Shown: one piece after another, positions 50,792 through 59,338 of the stretch
Position numbering within the stretch: position 1 is the first letter of the stretch
Layout of the letters: each line of letters begins with the position of its first letter
DNA from: an uncultured Bdellovibrionales bacterium
GTDB lineage: Bacteria; Bdellovibrionota; Bdellovibrionia; Bdellovibrionales; Bdellovibrionaceae
Direction of reading: 5' to 3'
Length of the DNA: 59,338 bases
NCBI GenBank assembly: GCA_903926205.1
Contig: CAIYID010000061.1
Span: 1 to 59,338, forward strand
Notes under the pieces: model-generated
What the model saw: the letters and a program-made list of their open reading frames with translations, nothing else
Database searches by the model: none
What the model was told of the DNA's origin: nothing
Made by a program: the position numbers and the translations under genes

Positions 50792-53740
50792 TTAGGATTT
50801 CGATACAGACTTCAATCCAGTTTTTAAATTGGATTTGGAAGTTGTGCTAGACTTTGGATGAGTCCCGTCTAGGTAGCGTTTAAGGTATTCACCCGTGAGG
50901 GATTTTTTATTGGCCATAATCTCCTCGGGAGAACCTTCGGCGATTATTTTTCCGCCCTTAGCTCCGGCCTCTGGACCAAGGTCGATGACATAATCTGCTC
51001 CACGAATAACATCTTGATTGTGTTCGATCACGATCACGCTACCGCCCGCTTCAATCAATTTATTGAGAACCTTCATTAAAAGATCAATTTCACGAAAGTG
51101 AAGGCCTGTCGTTGGCTCATCCAGTATATAGAGAGTGCTTTTTTGCGAAGTCTGACTCAACTCCTTGGCAATTTTTAGTCGTTGAGATTCTCCACCTGAT
51201 AGTGTGCCAGCAGGTTGACCCAATTGTAGATAGTCTAGACCCACCTCGCGAAGAACGCTTAAAGGTTTTCGAATATTAGGATAGGCAACAAAAAAGTTCA
51301 TTGCCTCCGCCACCGTCATTTTTAGTATTTCGTGAATATTTTTATTCTTGTATAAGATTTCCAAAATTTCTGGACGAAATTTTTTTCCGTCGCAAACATC
51401 ACAAGGAAGAATCACATTATCCATAAACATCATATCGATTTCTTCGTAACCTGTGCCTTTGCAGGCTGGACAGCGACCGCCGTCGACATTCAAGCTGAAA
51501 GTTCCAGGTGTGTAGCCGCGCACTTTCGCTTCAGGTAAAGAAGACATAATTGTTCTGATGAGATCAAAGGCTTTTAAGTAAGTGATCGGTGAGCTGCGGG
51601 CCGACTTACCAATAGGAGATTGATCAATAAGTAAAACATTTTTAATGTGCTCTGCGCCAGACATCGAATTAAATTCAGCTCCCTTGAGAAATTCAATTCC
51701 AAATTCTCTTGCTAGGGCAGGGTACAAGGTTTTAGAAACCAAAGTTGATTTGCCAGAGCCGCTCACTCCAGTGACGCACACCAATCGATTAAGAGGAAAA
51801 ATGACATCAATATCTTTGAGATTATTTCCTCGACAACCCTTAAGCTCAATTTTGTATTTATAACGATTGATTTCTACGGGTCGAATAGTTCTTATAATTT
51901 CGTTATTTTCATTTGGCTTTAGGTAAGGTGCGGTGATGGATTTAGCGCAATTATAAAAATCCTTGGTTGGCCCAGAGTAAACAACTTCTCCGCCCAAATA
52001 TCCGCTGCCGGGACCCATCTCAATAATATTCTGAGCACTTTTAATGACATCATGATCATGCTCCACGATGACGAGTGTATTTCCTAAATCTTTCAAATCT
52101 TTTAAAATAGAAATGAGACGATCATTGTCACGAGGGTGCAGTCCAACCGTGGGCTCATCCAAAACATAAAGAGCTTGAGAAAGGCCCATGCCCAGTTGGT
52201 TAGCCAACATAATACGTTGATATTCGCCACCTGAAAGAGTGCGAGTTTCACGAGCCAGAGTTAAATAGTGGACTCCGACGCGCATTAAAAATTCCAACCG
52301 ACTTAAAATTTGCTTAAAGACTTCACCCGCAATTTCTTGCTGATGACTTGAAAGCTCCAGCTTACGAAAGAAACTTTGGAGATGTTCTATCGTGAGGCTC
52401 GTTAGTTGTTCGATGGATTTTTCGCCAACGAAAACGTTGAGGGATTCCTTTCGGAGACGTGCGCCTTTGCATTCAGTACACAAAAAAGGTGAACGGTATC
52501 GCGAAATAAATACGCGCACATGCATTTTGTATTTGATCTGTTCCAAGTGTTCAAAGAGGCCTTTGACCCCAAAAAAATCTTTATTCCCATTCCAAATTAA
52601 ATCTCGCTGAGTCTTATTTAAATCTTTCCAGGAAATATTGGTATTTATTTTTTGTTTACGACAGAACTGAAGCAAAGCCTTTTTATCTTGCTCGGCACTT
52701 GGCATAGTAAAGGGATGGAGCGCGCCTTGAGCAATTGATAAAACAGGATTCGGGACAATCTTATGTTCATCCAAATCTAGAATATTTCCAAAACCTTTGC
52801 AGGTACCACAGGCTCCAATCGGAGAGTTAAAACTAAAGAGCCGCGAAGACATGGGCGGGCTCAAATAACCACAAACCGGGCAGGAATTATCTTCACTGAG
52901 TTGCAGTTTTTTAAATTCGGTGGAAACAACCGAGGCCTGTCTTGTTACTAAATTCGAATTATACTTAATGCTCGCTTCATAGGCTTGTGTGAGGGAGTCC
53001 GCCAGGCGACCGCGCTCTTCATTTGAAAAAGACATTCGATCAATAACTAAGAAAAATTTTTCCTTAGGTAATCCTTTTTTTAAGACTGCAGGCTGACTGA
53101 TTTCGATGATTTCACCTAAAGGCTCTTCAGTGAGAGGAGAGAAGCCAGCTTTTTCATTTTTTAAGATTTTTGCTGGTTTTTTTTCTTTTTGCGACAAGCA
53201 AATACGCAAATAACCATCTTGCAAGAGCAAGGAATGCAATTTTTTTCCTTGGGCTACTCGATGCTCATCAGAAATTTCTACTAAGATATAGCCCCGTTGT
53301 CCGGAAAAATATTTTAGAACTTGTTCCGTGGCTTCAGTGACACTTTGTTTTTGAGTTGGAATATGATGTGTTGGACAAAACGAAATGCCGATTTTTTCAT
53401 AAAGTAAGCGCAGATAATCGATCAACTCAGTTGTCGTTCCAACAGTGGAGCGGGAACTTTTTACAGAATTTTTTTGCTCAATCGAAATGGCGGGAGGAAT
53501 ATTGTTTACGCCTTCAATGTCTGGCTTTGGGGCCTTATTTAGAAACTGCCTCGCATAATTCGACATGCTTTCAATGAATCGTCTTTGGCCTTCAGCAAAT
53601 AAAGTTTCAAAAGCCAAAGAAGATTTTCCAGACCCCGACGGACCACAGATGACGGTGAGCTCACCCAGTGGGACTCGAATGTCCACGTTCTTCAAATTAT
53701 TTTGTTTCACACCCCAAAGGTGGATTTCTTTTTGAGCCAT
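50792..53740 (-). CDS. uvrA: Excinuclease ABC subunit UvrA
   Basis: 982 aa, about 40 more than E. coli UvrA. Two ABC ATPase halves: Walker A GPSGSGKSS near 33 and GVSGSGKST in the second half, each with LSGGE signatures (TLSGGEYQR, TLSGGESQR). Zinc-binding Cys clusters are CPVCGY..CGTC and CPAC..CDVC. It finds bulky DNA lesions with UvrB. Located between the sigma-54 regulator and the PBP gene, 46 bp from the latter. Confidence 0.94.
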   Translation of the reverse strand: MAQKEIHLWGVKQNNLKNVDIRVPLGELTVICGPSGSGKSSLAFETLFAEGQRRFIESMSNYARQFLNKAPKPDIEGVNNIPPAISIEQKNSVKSSRSTVGTTTELIDYLRLLYEKIGISFCPTHHIPTQKQSVTEATEQVLKYFSGQRGYILVEISDEHRVAQGKKLHSLLLQDGYLRICLSQKEKKPAKILKNEKAGFSPLTEEPLGEIIEISQPAVLKKGLPKEKFFLVIDRMSFSNEERGRLADSLTQAYEASIKYNSNLVTRQASVVSTEFKKLQLSEDNSCPVCGYLSPPMSSRLFSFNSPIGACGTCKGFGNILDLDEHKIVPNPVLSIAQGALHPFTMPSAEQDKKALLQFCRKQKINTNISWKDLNKTQRDLIWNGNKDFFGVKGLFEHLEQIKYKMHVRVFISRYRSPFLCTECKGARLRKESLNVFVGEKSIEQLTSLTIEHLQSFFRKLELSSHQQEIAGEVFKQILSRLEFLMRVGVHYLTLARETRTLSGGEYQRIMLANQLGMGLSQALYVLDEPTVGLHPRDNDRLISILKDLKDLGNTLVIVEHDHDVIKSAQNIIEMGPGSGYLGGEVVYSGPTKDFYNCAKSITAPYLKPNENNEIIRTIRPVEINRYKYKIELKGCRGNNLKDIDVIFPLNRLVCVTGVSGSGKSTLVSKTLYPALAREFGIEFLKGAEFNSMSGAEHIKNVLLIDQSPIGKSARSSPITYLKAFDLIRTIMSSLPEAKVRGYTPGTFSLNVDGGRCPACKGTGYEEIDMMFMDNVILPCDVCDGKKFRPEILEILYKNKNIHEILKMTVAEAMNFFVAYPNIRKPLSVLREVGLDYLQLGQPAGTLSGGESQRLKIAKELSQTSQKSTLYILDEPTTGLHFREIDLLMKVLNKLIEAGGSVIVIEHNQDVIRGADYVIDLGPEAGAKGGKIIAEGSPEEIMANKKSLTGEYLKRYLDGTHPKSSTTSKSNLKTGLKSVSKS

Positions 53741-53786
53741 AGTTGAATGTCAAAAGAATACCTATGGCCTTATGAATCAGACAAGA

Positions 53787-56459
53787 TTATTCAGAGAGAT
53801 CTTGTTTATAAAAATCGGTGTCCTCTTCTTTTTTGCTTTTACTCGCAGCTGTTGGCTCAGTGCCTTCCAAAAAGGCCTGTCGCACTATGTGTTTTGAGCC
53901 CGCGGCAGGAAGGTGACCTGAATCAGGATCTATGTTGGCAAACACAATTCCGGGAGGAACGGGGAAAGTGAGCGGTGGCAAATCTTCATGAGCGGTTTTC
54001 ATATAATCCAACCAAATTGGTAATGCTGCTCGTCCACCAACCTCACCTTTACCCAGTGTGCGTTCTTGATCAAACCCCACCCAGACGCCAGTGGCGATCT
54101 GCGCGGTATAACCTAAAAACCAAGCATCGAAGTAGCCATTGGTTGTTCCTGTTTTTCCAGCGACTTCACGTCCCAGGGCTTTTGCGCGCGCTCCAGTTCC
54201 AGAAGGATCTTCGACGACACTTTTTAACAGAGAGGTGATCAAGTAGGCTGTTGTGGGTTTAATTAGCTGATCTGGATCTTCAAAAAAGATATGAGAATCT
54301 ATTTTTGGTTTTTTTTCAGCGGCCGCTGCGGCGATGGCTTCGGGAGTTTTAATTAATTCTAGGTAAGCTTTACGGCGCTCTTCAAATTGACTTTCTTGTT
54401 CAGACAATTCCTTGGCAAAACGCTCGTCGAGTGAAATTTTATCTAAAAGTTTTTTTCCAGTTGGACTTTCAACTTTTTTAATAATCATAGGATGAGTGCG
54501 TTTTCCCTGCCGGCCAAATTCCGAAAAGACGCGGGTCATTTCATAAAGCGTCACGGAGCTTGAGCCCAATGCCAAAGTGAAATCCATATTAAGAGGGGAA
54601 AAAATTCCCAGGCGTTTTGCATACTCAGCCGCCCAAGGAACACCGATGTCTTCAATCACTTTCACGGTCGGTACGTTGAGAGATTTCACCAAGGCATTTC
54701 TAAAAGTAATATCTCCTGCAAAAGTTTTGGAATGATTTGCGGGCTTCCAAGTTTTTGCGTCGCCTTGGCCTTCATCGTCTTCACTGCCTTTTTGCTCTTC
54801 ATAAACAATCGGCGCATCCATGAGTAAACTTGAAGCCGTGTACCCGTGATCCAAAGCTGATGCATACACAATGGATTTAAAAGAGGAGCCTGTTTGTCGC
54901 GCGGCTTGCAACGCACGATTGTATTCTGATTTCTCAAAATTTGTTCCGCCGATCATTGCTAAAATATCTTGAGTCTCTTGATCGACTGAAAGTAGGGCCG
55001 CTTCTGAAATAGGATCTTGATCAAGCTCAAGACTGACATATTTTGAAAGATCGATGGTTTTTTTTGTTTTTACTAAAACTTTCTGTAAGCGAGTTGATCC
55101 GAATCTTTCACCCATGAGTTTCACTAAAACGACATCTCCCATTTTTAAAGCTTGCGAGGGTCTTTGAATTCGATCGAGATCAAAGCGTTTATCGGCATCT
55201 GGTTTACGAGCCCATTGCATAGTTTCAATATCAATCAAACCTTCTAGCTCTGCAAATTTGACAAAGACTAAGCCTAATTCATCGTCGACTTTGGAGACGA
55301 TTCCGTCCGTGGTTTTTCCAGGCTTAATGTAAAAAGGGAGCCCTTTATTTTTTATGTCATAACTGACATCGAGTGGGCCATATTCCTGAAATTTTCCATC
55401 GATCTGAATCAAACGCTCAGGCTTTTCTTCTAAGATCAATTTATTGCGCGTTTTTAGTAAAAGGGCACCGACCTCTTTCGGGTCTGTTGTATTACTTAAA
55501 GGTCCTCGGTATCCTTGGCGCTTATCTAATTCTTTAAGACCCGTGACCACGGACTCTTGAGCCGAAGTTTGTTTGTCCAAATCCAAACTGGTATAAATTT
55601 TTAAACCTTGGTCAAGAACGGCTTCTTCTCCTAATTTGCTCACTAAAATTTGTCGAACGGTTTCTAAAAAGTAAGGCGCCACATCTTTGTAATTTTCACG
55701 CAGAAAAACACGCACAGGCTCCAAAGCGGCCTTCGCAGCGTCCTCTTTTGTAATAAAACCAACTTCCGCCATCCGATTTAACACATAAACTTGTCGTTCT
55801 TTTGCGCGCACCGAATTATGAGTCGGCGAATATTCACTTGGCGCCTTTGGTAAGCCAGCAAGTATGGCCATTTCAGCGAGAGTCAATCTTTCCAGCGGTT
55901 TTCGAAAATAAGTTTCGGCAGCTAGCTCTACACCGTAAGCACCTTGACCAAAATAAATCTGATTTAAATACAAATAAAGAATTTCATCCTTCGTTAAATT
56001 TTCTTCCATTTTTTGGGCCAAGATGGCCTCTTTAATTTTTCGAATGAGTTTTTTTTCTGAACTTAAAAATAAAGTCTTAGCCACTTGCTGCGTGATCGTT
56101 GAGGCTCCTTGCACATTTTTTCCCGCTCGCAAATTGGCTACGGTAGCGCGCAGAATTGCCGTATAATTAAGTCCGCCATGTTTATAAAATTGATCATCTT
56201 CAGCAGCTAAAAAGGCATTAACTAAATTTCTTGGAATTTTCTCAAAGGGCACGAGCACGCGTCGCTCGCGAAAAAACTCGCCGATCTGTTTTCCATTCCG
56301 ATCATAAACTTTCGAAACCAAAAGGGGCTGATAGTCGGCAATCGAGATTAATTTGGGTAATGATTTTTCAACATAGTGATAACCAGTCCACAAGCTTCCA
56401 CCGATTGCAAGAATAAGCACCAAAAAGGCAGCACCAAAAACATAGAACTTTTTTTTCAC
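53787..56459 (-). CDS. Class A penicillin-binding protein (PBP1A type)
   Basis: 890 aa from GTG 56459, behind AAGGAGCTTCGTT. An N-terminal membrane anchor (FYVFGAAFLVLILAIGGSLW) precedes the glycosyltransferase (AAEDDQFYKHGG; GASTITQQVAKTLF; KDEILYLYLNQIYFGQGAYG). The transpeptidase follows with SxxK (TGSSFKSIVYAS), the SLNVP motif (KSLNVPTV) and KTGTTNGYFDAWF. It polymerises and cross-links peptidoglycan. The C-terminal tail is Lys/Glu-rich. Confidence 0.94.
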   Translation of the reverse strand: MKKKFYVFGAAFLVLILAIGGSLWTGYHYVEKSLPKLISIADYQPLLVSKVYDRNGKQIGEFFRERRVLVPFEKIPRNLVNAFLAAEDDQFYKHGGLNYTAILRATVANLRAGKNVQGASTITQQVAKTLFLSSEKKLIRKIKEAILAQKMEENLTKDEILYLYLNQIYFGQGAYGVELAAETYFRKPLERLTLAEMAILAGLPKAPSEYSPTHNSVRAKERQVYVLNRMAEVGFITKEDAAKAALEPVRVFLRENYKDVAPYFLETVRQILVSKLGEEAVLDQGLKIYTSLDLDKQTSAQESVVTGLKELDKRQGYRGPLSNTTDPKEVGALLLKTRNKLILEEKPERLIQIDGKFQEYGPLDVSYDIKNKGLPFYIKPGKTTDGIVSKVDDELGLVFVKFAELEGLIDIETMQWARKPDADKRFDLDRIQRPSQALKMGDVVLVKLMGERFGSTRLQKVLVKTKKTIDLSKYVSLELDQDPISEAALLSVDQETQDILAMIGGTNFEKSEYNRALQAARQTGSSFKSIVYASALDHGYTASSLLMDAPIVYEEQKGSEDDEGQGDAKTWKPANHSKTFAGDITFRNALVKSLNVPTVKVIEDIGVPWAAEYAKRLGIFSPLNMDFTLALGSSSVTLYEMTRVFSEFGRQGKRTHPMIIKKVESPTGKKLLDKISLDERFAKELSEQESQFEERRKAYLELIKTPEAIAAAAAEKKPKIDSHIFFEDPDQLIKPTTAYLITSLLKSVVEDPSGTGARAKALGREVAGKTGTTNGYFDAWFLGYTAQIATGVWVGFDQERTLGKGEVGGRAALPIWLDYMKTAHEDLPPLTFPVPPGIVFANIDPDSGHLPAAGSKHIVRQAFLEGTEPTAASKSKKEEDTDFYKQDLSE

Positions 56460-56528
56460 AACGAAGCTCCTTCAGCGGCTGAAAAGAATCTGAAATATCT
56501 CACAAGATTCCGAGCAATAATCATAACA

Positions 56529-56561
56529 AAAAACCCGAGGCGTTGACTAACCTCGGGTTCA
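56529..56561 (-). terminator. Intrinsic terminator
   Basis: AACCCGAGG (56532-56540) and CCTCGGGTT (56551-56559) form a 9-bp stem with a 10-base loop. On the minus strand it is followed by a T run (A at 56528-56533). It ends the Gln-rich protein gene at 56612. Confidence 0.9.
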
Positions 56562-56611
56562 TTTTATGATTTATTATCGTGGTCCTGTGTCAGGATTTAA
56601 GGCTAGGGGGC

Positions 56612-57934
56612 TTACTGGAAGCCACCACTATTACCCATTACTCTTTGCATGAGGGCTGGAGCCATGCCCTGCATCGCTTGCGACATTGGACTGATTTGGT
56701 CGGCGGTTGCGGTGCTTGGTAGATCTCCGCACAGGCCTTCTCCACTTTGGCTGTCATCTTCTTCACTGGTTGGGCCACTTCCTAGGGCCGGAAGTCGTTT
56801 ACCTTCTTTGCAACAACTTGATTGGTAGGCCGACAAATCAGAGTCCAACTGTCTATTCACGCCGCCCATCGGTTTTGCGCTGGTCATATTTTTTTTCATC
56901 AATTGTTGGTTCAGAGAATTAATTTTTTGTTGAGCATTCTGCTGCGTGGTCATTAAATTTTGCTGCAGATTCATTTTCTGTTGGTAATAATTTGAAGCGG
57001 AACTTGTTGAAGCAGTTTGCTGAAATTGTTGTTGCTGGGAACTCACGGATTGCATTTGAGCCAATTGGTTTTTGGCTGCAGCAAGTTCGGAATTAAGATT
57101 ATTTAAGGCTTCCTGAGCTTGCATAATACTAGAATTAGCATTTGCAATGGTCGCAGCGGCATTCGCTTGCTCGGTTGAGACGCAAGAATTCCACTGGTCA
57201 TTCATTAATTGTTGCTGGCTTCCCGCATTGCCAGAGCCTCCCTTGATTGTGGCGCCAACACCGTTCTCTCTCATCCATTTTCGAATGATTGACATGCATT
57301 TCATTCGCACCATTGCAATGCTGTTCGCATTAACTACCGCAGTGTAGGAATTATTTGCTGCAGTTATTGTATTTTGAACCAGCGGCAGTCGATTGGTCAT
57401 TTTTGTGATCTCTGACTGTTGCTTTGTGGTTTGATTGGCTAAATCCATCGAATCTTTTTGGTTATTTTTCTGAGTCTCGAGCTGTTTTTCTTGATATTTA
57501 GCATCCAGTGTTTGCCCATCCTCTTTCAATTTTTGAATTTTATCTGTGGCATCTTGCTGAGCAGTCTGGATTTTTTCTTGTAAAGTCGCCGCTGAATCCT
57601 GAGCATCTTTTTGCTTTTGATCTAGCTTGTCTTGAGCAGAAGCTGCATCAGTGCCATATCGCTGTTCGAGGCTAGCACAGTTGGATTGGATGTCTTTTTT
57701 GGATGTATTACATCTACCCTGATTTCCTCCACCAAACTGTGTTGGCGGATTTCCTGGAGAAAAATCGTCAGGACATTTTGCTTTCTCCTTCGCCTCCGCA
57801 TCATTCCATTCTTGACGCTGTTTCATTAAGTCGGCGCTGGACAGAACAGGAACAACGCTTGGTGGAGTTTCCCCCCAGCTGTTCATTCCAAAACCGACAA
57901 CTGTCAAAAACATTACGGCTAAAATTGCTTTCAT
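56612..57934 (-). CDS. Exported Gln/Asn-rich coiled-coil protein
   Basis: 440 aa from ATG 57934, behind AGGGGGAATGA. A signal peptide is present (KAILAVMFLTVVGFGMNSWG). The body is dominated by coiled-coil heptads rich in Gln (TLQEKIQTAQQDATDKIQKL; then QQQFQQ and QQKMNLQQN stretches). A few Cys are scattered. No family recognised; probably periplasmic or surface-exposed. It has its own terminator. Confidence 0.75.
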   Translation of the reverse strand: MKAILAVMFLTVVGFGMNSWGETPPSVVPVLSSADLMKQRQEWNDAEAKEKAKCPDDFSPGNPPTQFGGGNQGRCNTSKKDIQSNCASLEQRYGTDAASAQDKLDQKQKDAQDSAATLQEKIQTAQQDATDKIQKLKEDGQTLDAKYQEKQLETQKNNQKDSMDLANQTTKQQSEITKMTNRLPLVQNTITAANNSYTAVVNANSIAMVRMKCMSIIRKWMRENGVGATIKGGSGNAGSQQQLMNDQWNSCVSTEQANAAATIANANSSIMQAQEALNNLNSELAAAKNQLAQMQSVSSQQQQFQQTASTSSASNYYQQKMNLQQNLMTTQQNAQQKINSLNQQLMKKNMTSAKPMGGVNRQLDSDLSAYQSSCCKEGKRLPALGSGPTSEEDDSQSGEGLCGDLPSTATADQISPMSQAMQGMAPALMQRVMGNSGGFQ

Positions 57935-58206
57935 TCATTCCCCCTGGTCATGTCATATTATACAGCAAATCGAGTGCCAAAAAGTGGCTCAGATTGCATT
58001 TTTTCTGCCGAATTTTTTTCTCATTTTGAGACTTAAAACTCCTTGGCGTTGCAGTGTTCGCGCTAAGCATACATAATATGATATTCAATCAGCTCTATTT
58101 TGCGTTGGATATTTTTGAATGTCCACTCGACTGGACTTAAGGGCGTTTAAGCCCCTTTAATAAAAATCCGACATAATTAATGAGATTCTTTTAAGGGGTG
58201 TTAATA

Positions 58207-58881
58207 GTGAAAAGTCTGATTTTGCTTCCTTTTCTTTGGGCGACAATAGGATGTTCGACTTATTCAACTCGGAATATTGCAAGTCAGCAGTCAACTTGTG
58301 AAGATCGATTAAAAAATAACTTAGAGTCAAAGCTCTCTGATGAAGCCATTCAATTGTGCTTTGAAAGTGCGATAACCAAATGGGGCTCAATCGGTTTTTC
58401 AAATTCTTCTGGCCAACCTTCGAATTCAGATAAGGCGATCGTCTCGGACTATGTAGATGTATGGGCATACTTGATCAATAAAGCCCTTCGCACAGGTGAT
58501 TCGGCCTACATTAGAGACAATACACCAAAATTAAACAGACTAGAACAAAGCTTATTAAAATTTCCAATTTATCGCGGAGTCGTTTTTCGTGGATCTGAAT
58601 TTCCACCTGTTAAAAACTTTGAGAAGGGAACGATTTTTAAAGACCCAGCGTTTATTTCTACGAGTATGGATATTTCCATTGCTGAACATTACGCTGGGGT
58701 CAATGGATATATAACGGTTATTCTAAGTAGGTCGGGAAGAATTCTTTCATATGATAAAGCGACTGAAGAACTCTCTGGTGAAATGGAAGTGCTATTTCCA
58801 AGAGATAAAGTTTTTAAAATATTTGCGATTCAAAAATACAAATCCACTCCAGTTACTCTCGTGTTCCTTGTCGAAGAATAA
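58207..58881 (+). CDS. Lipoprotein with ADP-ribosyltransferase domain
   Basis: 224 aa from GTG 58207, eight bases after AAGGGG. The signal peptide ILLPFLWATIGC has a lipobox (Cys 16). The C-terminal half shows the R-S-E order of arginine-specific ADP-ribosyltransferase toxins (ADPrib_exo_Tox type): VFRG (R128), FISTSMD (STS at 151-153) and GEMEVLF (E192-x-E194). Proteins with this fold transfer ADP-ribose to host proteins. Membrane anchoring and its occurrence in a predator-like genome suggest an envelope-exposed effector, which is inference. It has its own terminator. Confidence 0.8.
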   Translation: MKSLILLPFLWATIGCSTYSTRNIASQQSTCEDRLKNNLESKLSDEAIQLCFESAITKWGSIGFSNSSGQPSNSDKAIVSDYVDVWAYLINKALRTGDSAYIRDNTPKLNRLEQSLLKFPIYRGVVFRGSEFPPVKNFEKGTIFKDPAFISTSMDISIAEHYAGVNGYITVILSRSGRILSYDKATEELSGEMEVLFPRDKVFKIFAIQKYKSTPVTLVFLVEE

Positions 58882-58955
58882 CTTGTAGAACTTAAAGTGC
58901 TAACCTCTACTTGTAGTTCTGAAATAAAGAAACTCGCCACTGAGGTCTTACTATT

Positions 58956-58985
58956 ACTCACAATTCTAACGAATTGTGAGTTTTT
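58956..58985 (+). terminator. Intrinsic terminator after the ADP-ribosyltransferase gene
   Basis: ACTCACAATTC (58956-58966) pairs perfectly with GAATTGTGAGT (58971-58981), loop TAAC, followed by a T run. Confidence 0.92.
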
Positions 58986-59028
58986 AGTTTTTTATGGCTA
59001 CCGCCTCCACAATTTTAAATCCCTAACC

Positions 59029-59050
59029 TTGGGCCTTCGGCCCAATTTTT
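59029..59050 (+). terminator. Second intrinsic terminator
   Basis: TTGGGCC (59029-59035) pairs with GGCCCAA (59039-59045), loop TTC, and is followed by five T. It backs up the terminator at 58956. I see no gene in 58882-59245. Confidence 0.8.
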
Positions 59051-59245
59051 ATAAACAATTGAAAGACCTGCGCTTTTGCTTACTTTCCTCATAATTCTAA
59101 ATACCTATCTACTTTATAATTGTCCATCTTGTTATTCCTTATTTCGGCTCTTTTCAGGTTGGTATTGTAACCATCCGTAATAACCCTTTATTGAAAAAGG
59201 ACTTGTCCCGATTGCCGTTAGAGTTCGGCCGGGCTCAATTGTTGT

Positions 59246-59338
59246 TTAGGCCGCCTTTTGTTCAGAGTCAAATCCGTTCAATGTATTGATAAATATTTTC
59301 ATCTGCTCCTTTCCGCCACGAAGTCGTCGCAGTTTACT
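59246..59338 (-). CDS. C-terminal part of an unknown protein (partial)
   Basis: An open frame runs in from the right edge and reads SKLRRLRGGKEQMKIFINTL then GFDSEQKAA before TAA. It could be the tail of a longer gene. Alternatively the internal ATG, preceded by GGAAAGGAG, starts an 18-aa peptide. Unidentified. Confidence 0.4.
   Translation of the reverse strand, partial: SKLRRLRGGKEQMKIFINTLNGFDSEQKAA

Noticed and set aside
58157..58468. 103-aa minus-strand frame
   Set aside because: Antisense to the ADP-ribosyltransferase gene, no family features.

Overview
The window joins the right-hand part of a large integrated element (about 1-28396) to conserved chromosome (28397-59338) of what looks like a Bdellovibrio-like bacterium (Bdellovibrionota). 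The backbone supports this: a TIGR02147/DUF4423 protein, an rpsB-tsf-pyrH-frr-uppS-cdsA-rseP-tsaB cluster, a tmRNA with an inferred tag GNDYALAA, sigma-54 regulators, and many exported low-complexity proteins. The assignment is an inference from gene content, not from rRNA.

Element (1-28396). It abuts the 3' end of ssrA exactly at 28397. The left junction is not visible and probably lies outside the window. From left to right: a possible IS21-like end inserted in a small HTH gene; a 44-aa Arg/Lys-rich mini-gene; a type I restriction-modification operon on the minus strand (single-TRD S-like protein, hsdM, hsdS, hsdR, YgjP-like metallopeptidase, then a winged-helix protein); an AbiEi/AbiEii pair on the plus strand; an XRE regulator; a type II R-M locus with a divergent Dam-type methylase, C-protein, PD-(D/E)XK nuclease and AIPR-family protein; a primase/ATPase; a tyrosine recombinase; small cargo genes and lipoproteins; a repressor-like HTH protein; a Rep_trans-type rolling-circle initiator/relaxase with an MCM-like AAA+ protein; a protein with three RHH-like segments; a small zinc protein; and a large serine recombinase whose last 21 codons are read from antisense ssrA. 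Serine recombinase plus MCM-like helicase plus insertion at the 3' end of a conserved gene, with R-M cargo, resembles the architecture of staphylococcal SCC elements. This is the most interesting system in the window.

Backbone (28397-59338). It holds ssrA; a DUF4423 protein; the minus-strand run pgeF, rluD-like, J-like/RodZ-HTH fusion, MinD/FlhG-like ATPase, tsaB, rseP, cdsA, uppS, frr, pyrH, tsf, rpsB; a three-gene HipBST toxin-antitoxin; two exported Ala/Gly-rich proteins; an amgK-murU-like peptidoglycan-recycling pair; a degenerate and a complete sigma-54 activator; uvrA; a class A PBP; a Gln-rich exported coiled-coil protein; and a lipoprotein carrying an R-S-E ADP-ribosyltransferase signature. 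A partial ORF runs off the right edge.

Functionally, the left half is a defence-laden replicating island (three restriction or abortive-infection modules plus its own replication and recombination genes). The right half is translation and envelope housekeeping, with envelope and peptidoglycan genes that suit a predatory or cell-wall-remodelling lifestyle.
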